Below are positions 19,910 through 29,771 of a stretch of 64,000 bases of DNA, one piece after another; position 1 is the stretch's first letter; the number at the start of each line of letters is the position of its first letter. Both the position numbers and the translations under genes were made by a program. This stretch comes from Wenzhouxiangella sp. XN79A (GTDB taxonomy: Bacteria; Pseudomonadota; Gammaproteobacteria; Xanthomonadales; Wenzhouxiangellaceae), in NCBI RefSeq assembly GCF_012272825.1, contig NZ_JAAWWS010000125.1:62001-126000 (forward strand), read 5' to 3'. The notes beneath the pieces were generated by a model. It was not told the origin of the DNA. It was given only the letters and a program-made list of their open reading frames with translations, and made no database searches.

Positions 19910-22066
19910 TCAGCCGATCCGCTCGAGCACCGCGTAGCCGGCGACCAGCCATTTCGGACCGGCGTCGTCGAAATTGATCTGGATTCGCGCGTTCTCGCCC
20001 TGGCCTTCGACCGACAGCACGGTGCCGGCGCCGAACTTCGCGTGACTGACCCGGCTGCCCAGTGAAGGCAGCCCGCCGCCGTGCTCGCGCGGCGCGCGCG
20101 CCTGGCTGACCTGCAGCCGCGGCCGGACGTCCTGGACCAGCCCGGCCGGCAGTTCGCCGACGAAGCGCGATGGGCGGCCGAACAGGGTCTGGCCGTGCAG
20201 CCTGCGCGATTCGGCGTAGCTCAGATACAGCAGTTCCATGGCCCGGGTCATGCCCACGTAGGCCAGCCGGCGCTCCTCGGACAGCCGGCCGGGCTCCTCG
20301 GTCGATTTCTGGTGCGGGAACAGGCCTTCTTCCATGCCGGCCATGAACACCAGCGGAAACTCCAGGCCCTTGGCCGAGTGCAGCGTCATCAGTTGGACGC
20401 AGTCCTCCCACTTCTCGCCCTGGTGTTCGCCGGCTTCCAGCGCGGCCTGGGTCAGGAACGAGGCGGTCGGACTCAGGCCGGCCTGCTCGTCCTCGATCGA
20501 CGGCTCGAAGTTCTCGGTCGCGCGGATCAGTTCGTCGAGGTTCTCCTGGCGCGCCTCGGCCCGGTCGGCCGGCTCGCGCGCCCGGTAGTGCTCGATGAGC
20601 GCCGAGCGCTCGATGATCCGGTTCATGAGGCCGCCCAGGTCGGTGGCTTCGGCCTCTTCCGCCAGCCCGCGCACCAGCTCGACGAAGCCGGCCAGCGCGT
20701 TGCGGGCCCGGCCGCCCAGCGCGCCGGTGTTCAGCTGATGCAGCGTGGTGTCCCACAACGTGCGGTCCCGGGTGCGCGCGGCTTCGCGCAGGCCGGCCAC
20801 GGTGCGCTCGCCGATCCCGCGCGCCGGCACGTTGACGATGCGTTCGAAGGCCGCGTCGTCGGCCGGGTTGTGGACCAGGCGCAGATAGGCCAGCGCGTCG
20901 CGGACCTCGGCGCGCTCGAAGAAGCGCAGCCCGCCGTAGACGCGATACGGGATGTCGGCGCGCAGCAGCGCCTGCTCGAACAGCCGCGACTGGGCATTGG
21001 AGCGGTACAGCACCGCGGCTTCCGACGGCCTGCGGCCCGACTCGACCCAGTCCTGGATGCGGCCGATGATGAATTCGGCTTCCTCGTCCTCGTTGTAGGC
21101 GGCGAACACCCGGATCGGCTCGCCCTCCTCGCCCTCGGTCCACAGGTTCTTGCCCATCCGGTCGTCGTTGTGGTCGATGACCCGGTTGGCGGCCTCGAGA
21201 ATGGTCCTGGTCGAGCGGTAGTTCTGCTCCAGGCGAACCACTTCGGGACCGAAGTCACGCACGAAATGCTGGACGTTCTCGACCCGCGCGCCGCGCCAGC
21301 CGTAGATCGACTGATCGTCGTCGCCGACCACGAACAGCCGCGCGTCCTCGCCGCCGGCCAGCAGCCGGACCAGCGCGTACTGCAGCGTGTTGGTGTCCTG
21401 GAATTCGTCGATCATCACGTGACCGAAGCGGTTGCGGTAGTACTGCAGCCGGGCCGGGTTGTCGCGCAGCAGCTCGACGGTGCGCAGCATCAGCTCGGCG
21501 AAGTCGACCAGGCCGGAGCGCTCGCAGGCGGCCTGGTAGGTGCGGTAGATCTCGATCATCTGCGCGGTCAGCGGATTGCCGCCGGGGTCGATGTGGTCGG
21601 GCCGCACGCCGTCGTCCTTGCGCGCGTTGATGAAGCCCTGGACCACGCGCGGCGGATACTCGCCCTCGTCGAGCTGCATCTCGCGGATGGTCCGGCGGAT
21701 CAGCCGGTACTGGTCGTCGGAATCGAGAATCTGGAAGTTCGGGTTCAGCCCCGCCTCGTCGGCGTGCCGCCGGAGGATGCGGTGGCAGATGCCGTGGAAG
21801 GTGCCGATCCACAGGCCGGCCGACGGAATCTGCAGCAGCTCCTCGACCCGTCCGCGCATTTCGCTGGCCGCCTTGTTGGTGAAGGTCACGGCCAGCAGCG
21901 ACATCGGCGAGGCGTGCTCGACCTGGATCAGCCAGGCGATCCGGTGGACCAGCACCCGCGTCTTCCCCGACCCGGCGCCCGCCAGCACCAGGCAATGCGG
22001 CGCCTCGACCGTCACTGCCTGCCGCTGCGCGTCGTTCAACTCGTCGAGAATGTGGGAAACGTCCAT
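19910..22066 (-). CDS. uvrD: DNA helicase II, UvrD/PcrA type
   Basis: 718-residue superfamily 1A 3'-5' helicase for nucleotide excision and mismatch repair. Motifs: Q motif LNDAQRQAV, Walker A AGAGSGKTRVL, AVTFTNKAASEMRGR (Ia), VMIDEFQDTN (II), DDDQSIYGWRGA (III), EQNYRSTRTIL (IV), MTLHSAKGLEFPLVF (V) and VGMTRAMELLYL (VI). The C-terminal tail is Tudor-like (LGSRVSHAKFGAGTVLSVEG). The ATG at 22066 gives the family N-terminus; the open frame continues upstream only because repeats lack stops. Confidence 0.96.
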   Translation of the reverse strand: MDVSHILDELNDAQRQAVTVEAPHCLVLAGAGSGKTRVLVHRIAWLIQVEHASPMSLLAVTFTNKAASEMRGRVEELLQIPSAGLWIGTFHGICHRILRRHADEAGLNPNFQILDSDDQYRLIRRTIREMQLDEGEYPPRVVQGFINARKDDGVRPDHIDPGGNPLTAQMIEIYRTYQAACERSGLVDFAELMLRTVELLRDNPARLQYYRNRFGHVMIDEFQDTNTLQYALVRLLAGGEDARLFVVGDDDQSIYGWRGARVENVQHFVRDFGPEVVRLEQNYRSTRTILEAANRVIDHNDDRMGKNLWTEGEEGEPIRVFAAYNEDEEAEFIIGRIQDWVESGRRPSEAAVLYRSNAQSRLFEQALLRADIPYRVYGGLRFFERAEVRDALAYLRLVHNPADDAAFERIVNVPARGIGERTVAGLREAARTRDRTLWDTTLHQLNTGALGGRARNALAGFVELVRGLAEEAEATDLGGLMNRIIERSALIEHYRAREPADRAEARQENLDELIRATENFEPSIEDEQAGLSPTASFLTQAALEAGEHQGEKWEDCVQLMTLHSAKGLEFPLVFMAGMEEGLFPHQKSTEEPGRLSEERRLAYVGMTRAMELLYLSYAESRRLHGQTLFGRPSRFVGELPAGLVQDVRPRLQVSQARAPREHGGGLPSLGSRVSHAKFGAGTVLSVEGQGENARIQINFDDAGPKWLVAGYAVLERIG

Positions 22067-22569
22067 CGGGGCCTGCAGTTCGGGGTCGGGGTTCGTGCGG
22101 CGATCAGGAAACTGAGGAACCGCGGATGAACGCAGATTAACGCAGATGAAGCAAAGGAAATCGAGCACCGTGCTTCCGGATCGAATCGATATGCCGGAGG
22201 TCGACGAGCTGCCGGACGCTGTTTCTGGAACCACAGGAGCCAAAGTGATTCCACGGGCGCGGGTCAAGCCCGGAGCATCGAGCCCTTCTTGCCGCATTTG
22301 CTTTTATCTGCGTCCATCTGCGTCCATCTGCGGTAATAACTCAAGAAACGATGAGCCGCCGATCAACGCGGATGAAGCAAGGCGTTTCGAGCACCGTGGC
22401 TTCAGGGAGACTCGATGGACCGAGCGCCCTTTCCGCTCCAGGGCCCGGCCTGCGCAGAACACGGACAAGCGTGCAAATCGAGGGGCACGAACGCCGCGCT
22501 ACGCAGCGAAGCCTTTCAGCCGATTCTTGCCTTTATCTGCGTCCATCTGCGCTCATCTGCGGGAAAAAC
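22067..22569. repeat. Intergenic stretch with several CTGCG-type repeats
   Basis: About 500 nt with no gene. It carries AACCGCGGATGAACGCAG (22114 on), TTTATCTGCGTCCATCTGCG (22304 on), CCGATCAACGCGGATGAAGC (22357 on) and TTTATCTGCGTCCATCTGCG again (22531 on). The first and third are inverted relative to the second and fourth, so two inverted pairs could fold in RNA between purD and uvrD. Confidence 0.65.
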
Positions 22570-23856
22570 TCAAGAACTCTTGTCCCGCGCCAACGCCCGG
22601 TGCCCGATGTCGCCGCGCCAGTAGGCGTTGGCGAAGCCGATGCGCGGCAGCCAGCGGTAGACCTCGCCGTGGGCCTGCTCCAGGCTCTCGCCGATGGCGG
22701 TCACGCAGAGCACGCGGCCGCCGGCGGTGACGGTCTGGCCGTTGTCGATCGCGGTGCCGGCGTGGAAGACCTTCACCGTCTCCGGCCAGTCGGTGTCCAG
22801 GCCGGTGATGGCATCGCCTTTCCGATACGCCTCGGGGTAGCCGCCGGCGGCCATCACCACGCCGATCGTGACCCGCGGATCCCAGTCCAGCTCGACCTCG
22901 GCCAGCCGGCCGTCGAGCGCGGCCAGCAGCACCTCGGCCAGGTCGGACTGCAGCCGCATCAGGATCGGCTGGGTTTCCGGGTCGCCCATCCGGACGTTGA
23001 ACTCCAGCACCTTCGCGCCGGTGCGGGTGACCATCAGGCCGGCGTAGAGAAAGCCGGTGAAGCGGTGGCCGTCAGCGGCCATGCCCTCGGCGGTCGGCCG
23101 GATCACGGTCTCGAGCACGTTCTGCTCCAGCTCCGGCGTGATCACCGGCGCCGGCGAGTACGCGCCCATGCCGCCGGTGTTCGGCCCGCGATCGCCCTCG
23201 TCGCGCTGCTTGTGGTCCTGGCTGGTCGCCAGCGCGACGATGTCGGTGCCGTCGACCAGCGCGATGAAGCTGGCCTCCTCGCCGATGAGGAATTCCTCGA
23301 TCACCACCCGGTGGCCGGCTGCGCCGAACGCGTCGCCGGACAGCATGTCCTTCAAGGTGGCCTCGACGGTGGCCATGTCCTCGGCGATGACCACGCCCTT
23401 GCCGGCAGCCAGCCCGTCGGCCTTCAGCACCAGCGGCAGCGCGTGGCCACGCGCGAAGTCCATGCCCGCCTCAACGTCTTCGACCACGATCCAGTCGGCG
23501 GTCGGAATCCGGTGGTCGGACAGGAACTGCTTGGCGAAGGCCTTGGATGACTCCAGCTGCGCCGCCGCGGCGGTCGGTCCGAAGCACTTCAGCCCCTCGG
23601 CGCTGAAGCGGTCGACGACGCCGGCGGCCAGCGGCGCTTCCGGCCCGACCACCGTCAGCCCGACCTCGCGCGACTTCGCCAGCTCGACCAGCCCATCGAT
23701 GTCCTCGGCGGCAACGTCGACGTTCTCCACGCCCGGCTCGGCCGCCGTCCCGCCGTTGCCCGGCGCGACCAGCACCGTGTCGACGATTGCAGACTGCGCC
23801 AGTTTCCAGGCCAGCGCATGCTCGCGCCCGCCCGATCCGATGACCAGAACGTTCAT
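22570..23856 (-). CDS. purD: Phosphoribosylamine-glycine ligase
   Basis: 428-residue ATP-grasp enzyme forming GAR in purine synthesis. MNVLVIGSGGREHALAWKL at the N-terminus, the ATP-grasp region LPLVLKADGLAAGKGVVIA, DHKQRDEGDRGPNTGGMGAY and the metal-binding LEFNVRMGDPETQ are all present. It stands alone between repeat-rich intergenic stretches. Confidence 0.97.
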   Translation of the reverse strand: MNVLVIGSGGREHALAWKLAQSAIVDTVLVAPGNGGTAAEPGVENVDVAAEDIDGLVELAKSREVGLTVVGPEAPLAAGVVDRFSAEGLKCFGPTAAAAQLESSKAFAKQFLSDHRIPTADWIVVEDVEAGMDFARGHALPLVLKADGLAAGKGVVIAEDMATVEATLKDMLSGDAFGAAGHRVVIEEFLIGEEASFIALVDGTDIVALATSQDHKQRDEGDRGPNTGGMGAYSPAPVITPELEQNVLETVIRPTAEGMAADGHRFTGFLYAGLMVTRTGAKVLEFNVRMGDPETQPILMRLQSDLAEVLLAALDGRLAEVELDWDPRVTIGVVMAAGGYPEAYRKGDAITGLDTDWPETVKVFHAGTAIDNGQTVTAGGRVLCVTAIGESLEQAHGEVYRWLPRIGFANAYWRGDIGHRALARDKSS

Positions 23857-23929
23857 GGGGTTCTCTCGATGAGTGGCTTCGAGTCGGGATTCTAACGGTT
23901 CCGGGCCTCCGGGCTTCGGAGAGGGATGG

Positions 23930-24110
23930 ATCGAGGGGCCAGGGGAGAGGGGCGAGGGACGAGTGGGACGGCTGCCCTTTTCGCGGTTCTGAGGCGCGCG
24001 GGAGTTTTTTTTGGGCGCCCCTTGGCGCTCCAGGGATCCGTGGCCCTCGGGCTTGCGCCGTTCACTCGTCCCTTGCCCCTCGTCTTTCGTCCCTCGTCCC
24101 GATTCGCACC
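23930..24110. repeat. GGGACGAG-type simple-sequence stretch
   Basis: The purD-tyrS gap holds AGGGGCGAGGGACGAGTGGG at about 23950 and its inverse, CACTCGTCCCTTGCCCCTCG then TCTTTCGTCCCTCGTCCC, at about 24063-24100. The second copy runs into the 3' end of tyrS and encodes its last residues. No gene is seen in 23857-24061. Confidence 0.55.
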
Positions 24111-25309
24111 TGCGAAAACTTCCGCTTGCCCACCTGCAGCAACCCGGTGAACCCGACCGGCAGCATCAACCCCCGGTCCTCGACCTTCTCGCCGTCGATC
24201 CTGACCGCGCCCTGCTTGATCATGCGGAAGGCGTCGGAGTTCGAGGCGGTCAGCCCCGCGGCGGTGAGTGCCGCGGCGATGCCGAGTTCGCCGTCGTCGC
24301 CGGCGGCGAGTTCGGTCTCGGGCAGGTCGTCGGGGAGCTGGCTGTCGCGGAAGCGGGCGAGGAAGGCGTCGCGGGCTTTTTCGCCGGCGCCTTTGCCGTG
24401 GAAGCGGTCGACGATCTCCAGCCCCAACTCGAACTTGACGTCCCTGGGGTTGCGGCCCTCTGCGATCGCCGTCTTCAGCGCGTCGATCTCGGCGGTCGGG
24501 CGGAAGCTCAGCAATTCGAAGTACCGCCACATCAGCTCGTCGGAGATGCTCATCAGCTTGCCGAACATCTCGTCGGCCGGGTCGTTGATGCCGATGTAGT
24601 TGTCGAGTGACTTCGACATCTTCTGGACGCCATCGGTGCCTTCCAGCAGCGGCCAGGTGATGATGATCTGCGGCTTCTGGCCGGCCTGGCCCTGGAGCTG
24701 GCGGCCGACCAGCAGATTGAACTTCTGGTCCGTGCCGCCCATTTCGATGTCGGCTTCCAGCGCCACCGAATCGTGGCCCTGGACCAGCGGATAGAGGAAC
24801 TCGTGGATGGCGATCGGCTGGCCGCCCTTGTAGCGTTTCTCGAAGTCGTCGCGCTCGAGCATGCGCGCGACCGTGTGCTGCGCGGCCAGGCGGATCATGT
24901 CGGCCGACGACATCTGGCCGAACCACTCGGAGTTGAAGCGGACCTCGGTCTTGTCGCGGTCCAGCACCTTGAAGACCTGGTCGGCGTAGGTCTGCGCGTT
25001 GGCCTTGATCGCGTCCTCGGTCAGCGGCTTGCGGGTGACGTTTTTTCCCGTGGGGTCGCCGATCATGCCGGTGAAGTCGCCGATCAGGAAGATCACCGTG
25101 TGGCCGGCGTCCTGGAAGCGGCGCATGGCGTTGAGGATTACCGTGTGGCCCAGGTGCAGGTCCGGCGCGGTCGGGTCGAAGCCGACCTTGACGCGCAGCG
25201 GCGTGTTGCCGGCGAGGCGCTCGGCCAGTTCGTCGGGCTGGATGACTTCAGCGGCGCCGCGGGTCAGTTCGGCGAGCAGGTCGGCGGTCGATGCGGGGGT
25301 CTGGGCCAT
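24062..25309 (-). CDS. tyrS: Tyrosyl-tRNA synthetase
   Basis: 415-residue class I synthetase. The HIGH-like motif is [10 protein letters not shown], the KMSKS motif is [13 protein letters not shown], and the C-terminal S4-type RNA-binding domain begins near residue 340 ([20 protein letters not shown]). The order of motifs and the length fit the TyrZ-like group of proteobacteria. The last dozen residues ([12 protein letters not shown]) come from a simple repeat and are unlikely to be part of the family core. Confidence 0.95.
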   Translation of the reverse strand: MAQTPASTADLLAELTRGAAEVIQPDELAERLAGNTPLRVKVGFDPTAPDLHLGHTVILNAMRRFQDAGHTVIFLIGDFTGMIGDPTGKNVTRKPLTEDAIKANAQTYADQVFKVLDRDKTEVRFNSEWFGQMSSADMIRLAAQHTVARMLERDDFEKRYKGGQPIAIHEFLYPLVQGHDSVALEADIEMGGTDQKFNLLVGRQLQGQAGQKPQIIITWPLLEGTDGVQKMSKSLDNYIGINDPADEMFGKLMSISDELMWRYFELLSFRPTAEIDALKTAIAEGRNPRDVKFELGLEIVDRFHGKGAGEKARDAFLARFRDSQLPDDLPETELAAGDDGELGIAAALTAAGLTASNSDAFRMIKQGAVRIDGEKVEDRGLMLPVGFTGLLQVGKRKFSQVRIGTRDERRGARDE

Positions 25310-25465
25310 GGTTCGGGAGCGTGGGTTCCGGGTCAGCGGCGAGCGGCGGTTTCGGTTCGGTCGATCGGCCGGACAGTGTAGCGGCCCCGGGCCCGGGGCG
25401 GCGCGTCAATCGCAGGCTTGACGCATCGTGGATAATGTCCGCGGAATCAACGCCTGACCCGACGC

Positions 25466-26971
25466 ATGCCCGGATCTTCGCCCATGGCTTCCCGCAAGGC
25501 TCCCTCGCGCGCCCGCGTGCTCCGCGAGCGCCTGTCCGCGTGGCTGCACGCCGCGTCGCCGTGGCTGGCGCGCCCGGCGGTCCGGCTCGGCCTGATCGGC
25601 GCGGTCTGCGCGGTGATCGTGGTCGTGCTGAGCATCGATTCGGCGCCGCCGCCGGAGGCGCGCAAGGTCGCAGCGGACGATCCGACGGCGGTCGAAGCGA
25701 TCGACGGGCCGGTCGTCGCCGAACCACCGAGCGACGGCATGGCCGGCTCGACCCCGATCCCGATCACTCCGGTGGCCGACGAGGCCGAGCCGGTGCCGAC
25801 GCCGGAGTTCGCCTGGGACTACGTGCAGGTCGCGTCGGGCGACACGCTGGAAGTGATCTTCCGCCGCATGGGACTGTCGCCCGGGCTGTTGCATCGAATC
25901 GTGACGCTGGACGAGCACGGCCGTTCGCTGGCCGACCTGCGGCCGGGCGACGAGCTGGCCTTCGACATTGCCGACGACGGGGTCTTCCGCGCGCTGCGCG
26001 CCGAGAAGGACGACGAGCACTGGCTGTTCATCGAGACCGTCCGGGCCGAGGACGGTGAGCTTGCGCTGAGCAGCCGAGTGGAGCCGCGCGACCTCGAGAC
26101 CCGGGTCGTCGAGATCGAGGCGGAGATCACCTCCTCGCTGTTCGCGGCCGGCAAGAACGCCGGGCTGTCGGACAACATGCTGCTCCGGCTGGCCAACATC
26201 TTCGGCTGGGACATCGACTTCGCGCTGGACATCCGGCGCGGCGACCGCTTCGCGCTGGTGTTCGAGGAAATCTACCGCGACGGCCAGTTCCTGCGCCAGG
26301 GCGCGATCCTCGCCGCGCGCTTCGTCAACCGGGGCGATACCTACCAGGCGGTGCGCTTCGATGCCGGCAGCGGCCCCGACTACTACGACACCGAGGGCCG
26401 ACCGATGCGCAAGGCCTTCCTGCGCGCGCCGATCAACTTCACCCGGGTGTCGTCGAACTTCAACCCGCGCCGCTTGCACCCGGTCACGCGACGCATGCGC
26501 CCGCACAACGGCACCGACTATGCCGCACCGACCGGCACGCCGGTCTGGGCGGCCGGCGACGGCACCGTGATCGAGGCCGGCTATACCCGCGCCAACGGCA
26601 ACTACATCTTCCTGCAGCACGGCAACCACATCGTCACCCGCTACCTGCACCTGTCGCGCAAGGACGTGCGTCGCGGCGACCGGGTCCGCCAGGGCCAGAC
26701 CATCGGCGCGGTCGGCGCCACCGGTCTGGCGACAGGTCCGCACCTGCACTACGAGTTCCTGGTCAACGGACGGCACCGCGATCCGCGCCGCGTCGATCTG
26801 CCCGAGGCCGTGCCGCTGCCTGCCGACCTGTTGCCGCGCTTCCGCGAGCACGCCGAGCCGTACCTGGCCCGGCTCGACCGGCTGATGCCGGCCGACGTGA
26901 TGCTGGCCAGCAGCGACAGGGGCCGTTCGGGCTCGAGCGACGCCGAGCGGACTGCCGACGTCAGTGAGTGA
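25466..26971 (+). CDS. M23-family zinc metallopeptidase (cell-wall hydrolase)
   Basis: 501 residues; a membrane-anchored periplasmic murein endopeptidase of the MepM/OapA-like type. A basic N-terminus is followed by one transmembrane helix (about 40-60, LGLIGAVCAVIVVVLSI). A LysM/OapA-like region follows at about 118-165 (VASGDTLEVIFRRMGLSPG). The M23 catalytic domain is at about 345-450, with zinc ligands in HNGTDYAAP and HLHYEF. Its end overlaps anmK by 8 nt, so wall cleavage and anhydro-MurNAc recycling are co-expressed. Confidence 0.92.
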   Translation: MPGSSPMASRKAPSRARVLRERLSAWLHAASPWLARPAVRLGLIGAVCAVIVVVLSIDSAPPPEARKVAADDPTAVEAIDGPVVAEPPSDGMAGSTPIPITPVADEAEPVPTPEFAWDYVQVASGDTLEVIFRRMGLSPGLLHRIVTLDEHGRSLADLRPGDELAFDIADDGVFRALRAEKDDEHWLFIETVRAEDGELALSSRVEPRDLETRVVEIEAEITSSLFAAGKNAGLSDNMLLRLANIFGWDIDFALDIRRGDRFALVFEEIYRDGQFLRQGAILAARFVNRGDTYQAVRFDAGSGPDYYDTEGRPMRKAFLRAPINFTRVSSNFNPRRLHPVTRRMRPHNGTDYAAPTGTPVWAAGDGTVIEAGYTRANGNYIFLQHGNHIVTRYLHLSRKDVRRGDRVRQGQTIGAVGATGLATGPHLHYEFLVNGRHRDPRRVDLPEAVPLPADLLPRFREHAEPYLARLDRLMPADVMLASSDRGRSGSSDAERTADVSE

Positions 26972-28082
26972 GCCGCTCTACCTGGGCCTGATTTCCGGCA
27001 CCAGCATGGACGGCATCGATGCCGTTGCCGTGCGCTTCGCCGCCGGCGGCGCATGCATCGAGGCCGGGACCACCGGCGATTACCCCGCCGGGGTCCGCAG
27101 CTCGCTGGACGAACTGCGCGCCGATCCGGATGCCTTTCCGGCCGCGCGCCTGGCCGCCCTGGACGCGACGATCGGAGCGGCCTTCGCGCAGGCGGCGAAC
27201 GCACTGATCGAGGCCCACGACCTGGACCGCAGCGCGATCCGCGCCGTCGGCAGCCACGGCCAGACCGTGCTGCACCGGCCCGAGGCCGACCTGCCCCACA
27301 CCCTGCAGCTGGGCGACCCCAGTCGGATTGCCCGTTCCACCGGCCTCGACGTGGTCGCCGACCTGCGCCGCGCCGACCTCGCCGCCGGCGGCCAGGGCGC
27401 GCCGCTGGCGCCGCTGGTCCATCGCGCGCTGCTGCACGACCCGGACGAGACCCGCGTCGTGGTCAACCTCGGCGGCATCGCCAACGTCACGCGACTGGCA
27501 CCGGACGGCGCCGTGTCCGGCTTCGACACCGGTCCGGCCAGTTGCTTTCTGGATGACTGGTATCGCGCCCACCACGAGACCGGGCGCTTCGACGCCGGCG
27601 GTGCGTGGGCCGCGACCGGCCGCGTCGACCGGCCCCTGCTCGAGCGCCTGCTCGACGACCCGTATTTCTCGGCTCCGGCGCCTAAGAGCACCGGGATCGA
27701 GTACTTCAGCCCGGCCTGGCTGCGCGCGCGCCTGCCCGACGACGCCGGCACCCGGCCGGCCGACATCCAGGCGACGCTGGCCGAGTTCAGCGCCGCGACG
27801 CTGGCCGACGCGCTGAACGACCTGGCCCCGGACCGGGTACTGGTCTGCGGCGGCGGCGTCCACAACCCGGACCTGCTCGGTCGCGTCGCCGCCCGGCTCG
27901 ACCGCGCGATCGACCTCGAGCCGACCACGGACCACGGCCTGGACGCGGACCTGGTCGAGGCCACGCTGATCGCATGGCTGGCCCGGGAATTCATCGAAGG
28001 CCGCGCCATCGACACCCCGCCGATCACCGGCGCCGCCCACCCGGTGCGCCTCGGCGCGCTGTGGCCGGCGCCGCCGGCCTGA
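26964..28082 (+). CDS. anmK: Anhydro-N-acetylmuramic acid kinase
   Basis: 372 residues. It phosphorylates and opens 1,6-anhydro-MurNAc during murein recycling. ASKHA-type motifs: ISGTSMDGIDAVAVRF near the start, GSHGQTVLHRP, VVNLGGIANVT, GFDTGPASCF, KSTGIEYFS and VCGGGVHNPDL. Length and start agree with the family. Confidence 0.95.
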   Translation: MSEPLYLGLISGTSMDGIDAVAVRFAAGGACIEAGTTGDYPAGVRSSLDELRADPDAFPAARLAALDATIGAAFAQAANALIEAHDLDRSAIRAVGSHGQTVLHRPEADLPHTLQLGDPSRIARSTGLDVVADLRRADLAAGGQGAPLAPLVHRALLHDPDETRVVVNLGGIANVTRLAPDGAVSGFDTGPASCFLDDWYRAHHETGRFDAGGAWAATGRVDRPLLERLLDDPYFSAPAPKSTGIEYFSPAWLRARLPDDAGTRPADIQATLAEFSAATLADALNDLAPDRVLVCGGGVHNPDLLGRVAARLDRAIDLEPTTDHGLDADLVEATLIAWLAREFIEGRAIDTPPITGAAHPVRLGALWPAPPA

Positions 28083-28251
28083 ACGCCCGGTGCCCGGCCT
28101 GTCGTCGAATCTGCAGAATTCGATCGTCGCGCGCGTTGCTTTCCTGAACCCGTTCCGACGTGCCCACGGCGGCGCCCGGGAACGGTAGGGTTTGATACCG
28201 GGCCGGGCCGCCGCGGTGGTCCGGGCCCTCGATCCACGCACGGCATTCGAC

Positions 28252-29037
28252 ATGACCGACGATTCCGACGAACTTTCCAATCTCTGGGCCCGGCGCGCCA
28301 CGCTGAGCGAGGCGGAGTGGACCCGGTTGTACCGCCTCTGCATCGCGGTGCTCGAGGCCCGTCCCGACGCGATGGAGGCGCAGCTCGTGCCCGGCCGCGA
28401 CCCGGCGGCCCGCCGGGCGCTGCGCGACTCGTTCTTCGTCGACAAGGTCCTGATGCCGGCCCACGCGTCCGATCGCGTGATGCGTGACGAACTGAAGCCC
28501 TGGGCACTGCTGGGGTTCTACGCCAACTGGCTGCGCGACCAGCTGCGCGCGCGCGGCCGCCGCCCCGAGCCGTCCGACGAACTCGACGATGGCCGCACCG
28601 TCGACGAGGACGCCGAAGTTCCCGGCGAGGTCCGCGCCGACTGCACCACCGAGGCGCCCGATGCCGTCGACGGCGAGCGCTTGCGCGTCAGCGCGCGCGA
28701 CTTCGTCACCGCGCTGGAGGACTGGGCCGTGCTGTACCTGGCGCTGCACTTCTGCCACGGCCGCGAGCGCCTGCCGCTGTCGCAGCTGCACAGGACCTAC
28801 GCGATCCCGTCGTACCACTACAAGGCCCGCCAGCTGGGCATCGCGCCGCCGCGCGGCGGTTTCGGCGATCCGCGCGACTTCGCCGATACGCTGCTGGGCC
28901 GCTGGCTCGTCGGCAGCGGCATCGCGCTGGAGGCCGACCGCCTCGACGCGATCCGCTTCGCCTTCGACCTGCTGTGCCTCGAGGCCTTCGCCGAACACGA
29001 CCGGCGCGATCCGGCGCCGGTGGAGGACGACGCATGA
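28252..29037 (+). CDS. Hypothetical protein, faintly sigma-factor-like
   Basis: 261 residues, not recognised. A stretch near residue 80 (LKPWALLGFYANWLRDQLRA) resembles the region 2 helix of ECF sigma factors, and LPLSQLHRTYAIPSYHYKAR near 185 could be a helix-turn-helix. Both similarities are weak and judged by eye. It is the first gene of a tight three-gene operon (ATGA overlap at both junctions) ending in a VirD4-like ATPase. Confidence 0.6.
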   Translation: MTDDSDELSNLWARRATLSEAEWTRLYRLCIAVLEARPDAMEAQLVPGRDPAARRALRDSFFVDKVLMPAHASDRVMRDELKPWALLGFYANWLRDQLRARGRRPEPSDELDDGRTVDEDAEVPGEVRADCTTEAPDAVDGERLRVSARDFVTALEDWAVLYLALHFCHGRERLPLSQLHRTYAIPSYHYKARQLGIAPPRGGFGDPRDFADTLLGRWLVGSGIALEADRLDAIRFAFDLLCLEAFAEHDRRDPAPVEDDA

Positions 29038-29771
29038 CCCGACTGCATCCTTCCGTCGAGAGCATCGAAGCCGGCTACGCCGCGTGGCTCGGCCGGCCGG
29101 TGCGGCCCGTCGCATCCGAGGTCGCGGTCGACGACCGTCCGCTGCCTGGTCCCGGACCCTCGACCGGCGCCGTGCCGCATGCGGTGGCCGACGCCATCCG
29201 CCGCCAGGCTGCCGCGCGACCGCACCCGGCCGCCCCGGACGAAGGCCTGCTCGTGTGTCTGAGCGCGCCGGCCGACGGCGGCGCCGAGCCGCAGTACCCG
29301 GTCGTCGTCGCGCTCGACCGCGTCGACCCGTCCGACGACGGTCGCTGGTTCGGCTGGCTGGTCGGCGCGCACGCCGACTACGCCGGCGACCGCGACCTGG
29401 TGCTCGACGCCGAGGCGCTGGCCGGCGAGGACCCGGTGCCGGCCGCCGGCATGGTGCTGTGCTGGGCGTCCGTGGCCGTGCGTCTGGGCGCCGACGCGCC
29501 GGTGCTGCACCGCCTGAGCGCCGACGCGCTGGCCTGCGTTCGCGCGCTGGCCGCCGGTGCGGCGCCGTCCGCAGATGCACCCGCCCCGGGCCGGATGTGC
29601 ACGCGGCGGATCGACGGCCGGCTCGCCGTCACCGGCACGCCGTACACCCACGACGACCCGCGCACGCCGTACCTGGAGCTGACTCGCGCCCTCGCGCGCG
29701 CCGTGTCGCAGCCGTCGTACGATGACGCCGGCCGCCTGCGCCGCCCCGACCCCGACGGACCCGAACGATGA
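29034..29771 (+). CDS. Hypothetical protein in VirD4-like operon
   Basis: 245 residues, soluble, rich in Ala, Pro, Asp and Arg. No family is recognised. A central part (PVVVALDRVDPSDDGRWFGW) looks like beta strands. It starts inside the stop codon of the preceding gene and ends overlapping the VirD4-like gene, so the three products are probably made together. Confidence 0.6.
   Translation: MTRLHPSVESIEAGYAAWLGRPVRPVASEVAVDDRPLPGPGPSTGAVPHAVADAIRRQAAARPHPAAPDEGLLVCLSAPADGGAEPQYPVVVALDRVDPSDDGRWFGWLVGAHADYAGDRDLVLDAEALAGEDPVPAAGMVLCWASVAVRLGADAPVLHRLSADALACVRALAAGAAPSADAPAPGRMCTRRIDGRLAVTGTPYTHDDPRTPYLELTRALARAVSQPSYDDAGRLRRPDPDGPER

Noticed and set aside
22067-22297. N-terminal extension of UvrD
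   Set aside because: It would be encoded by intergenic CTGCG repeats, and family homology begins at the ATG at 22066.
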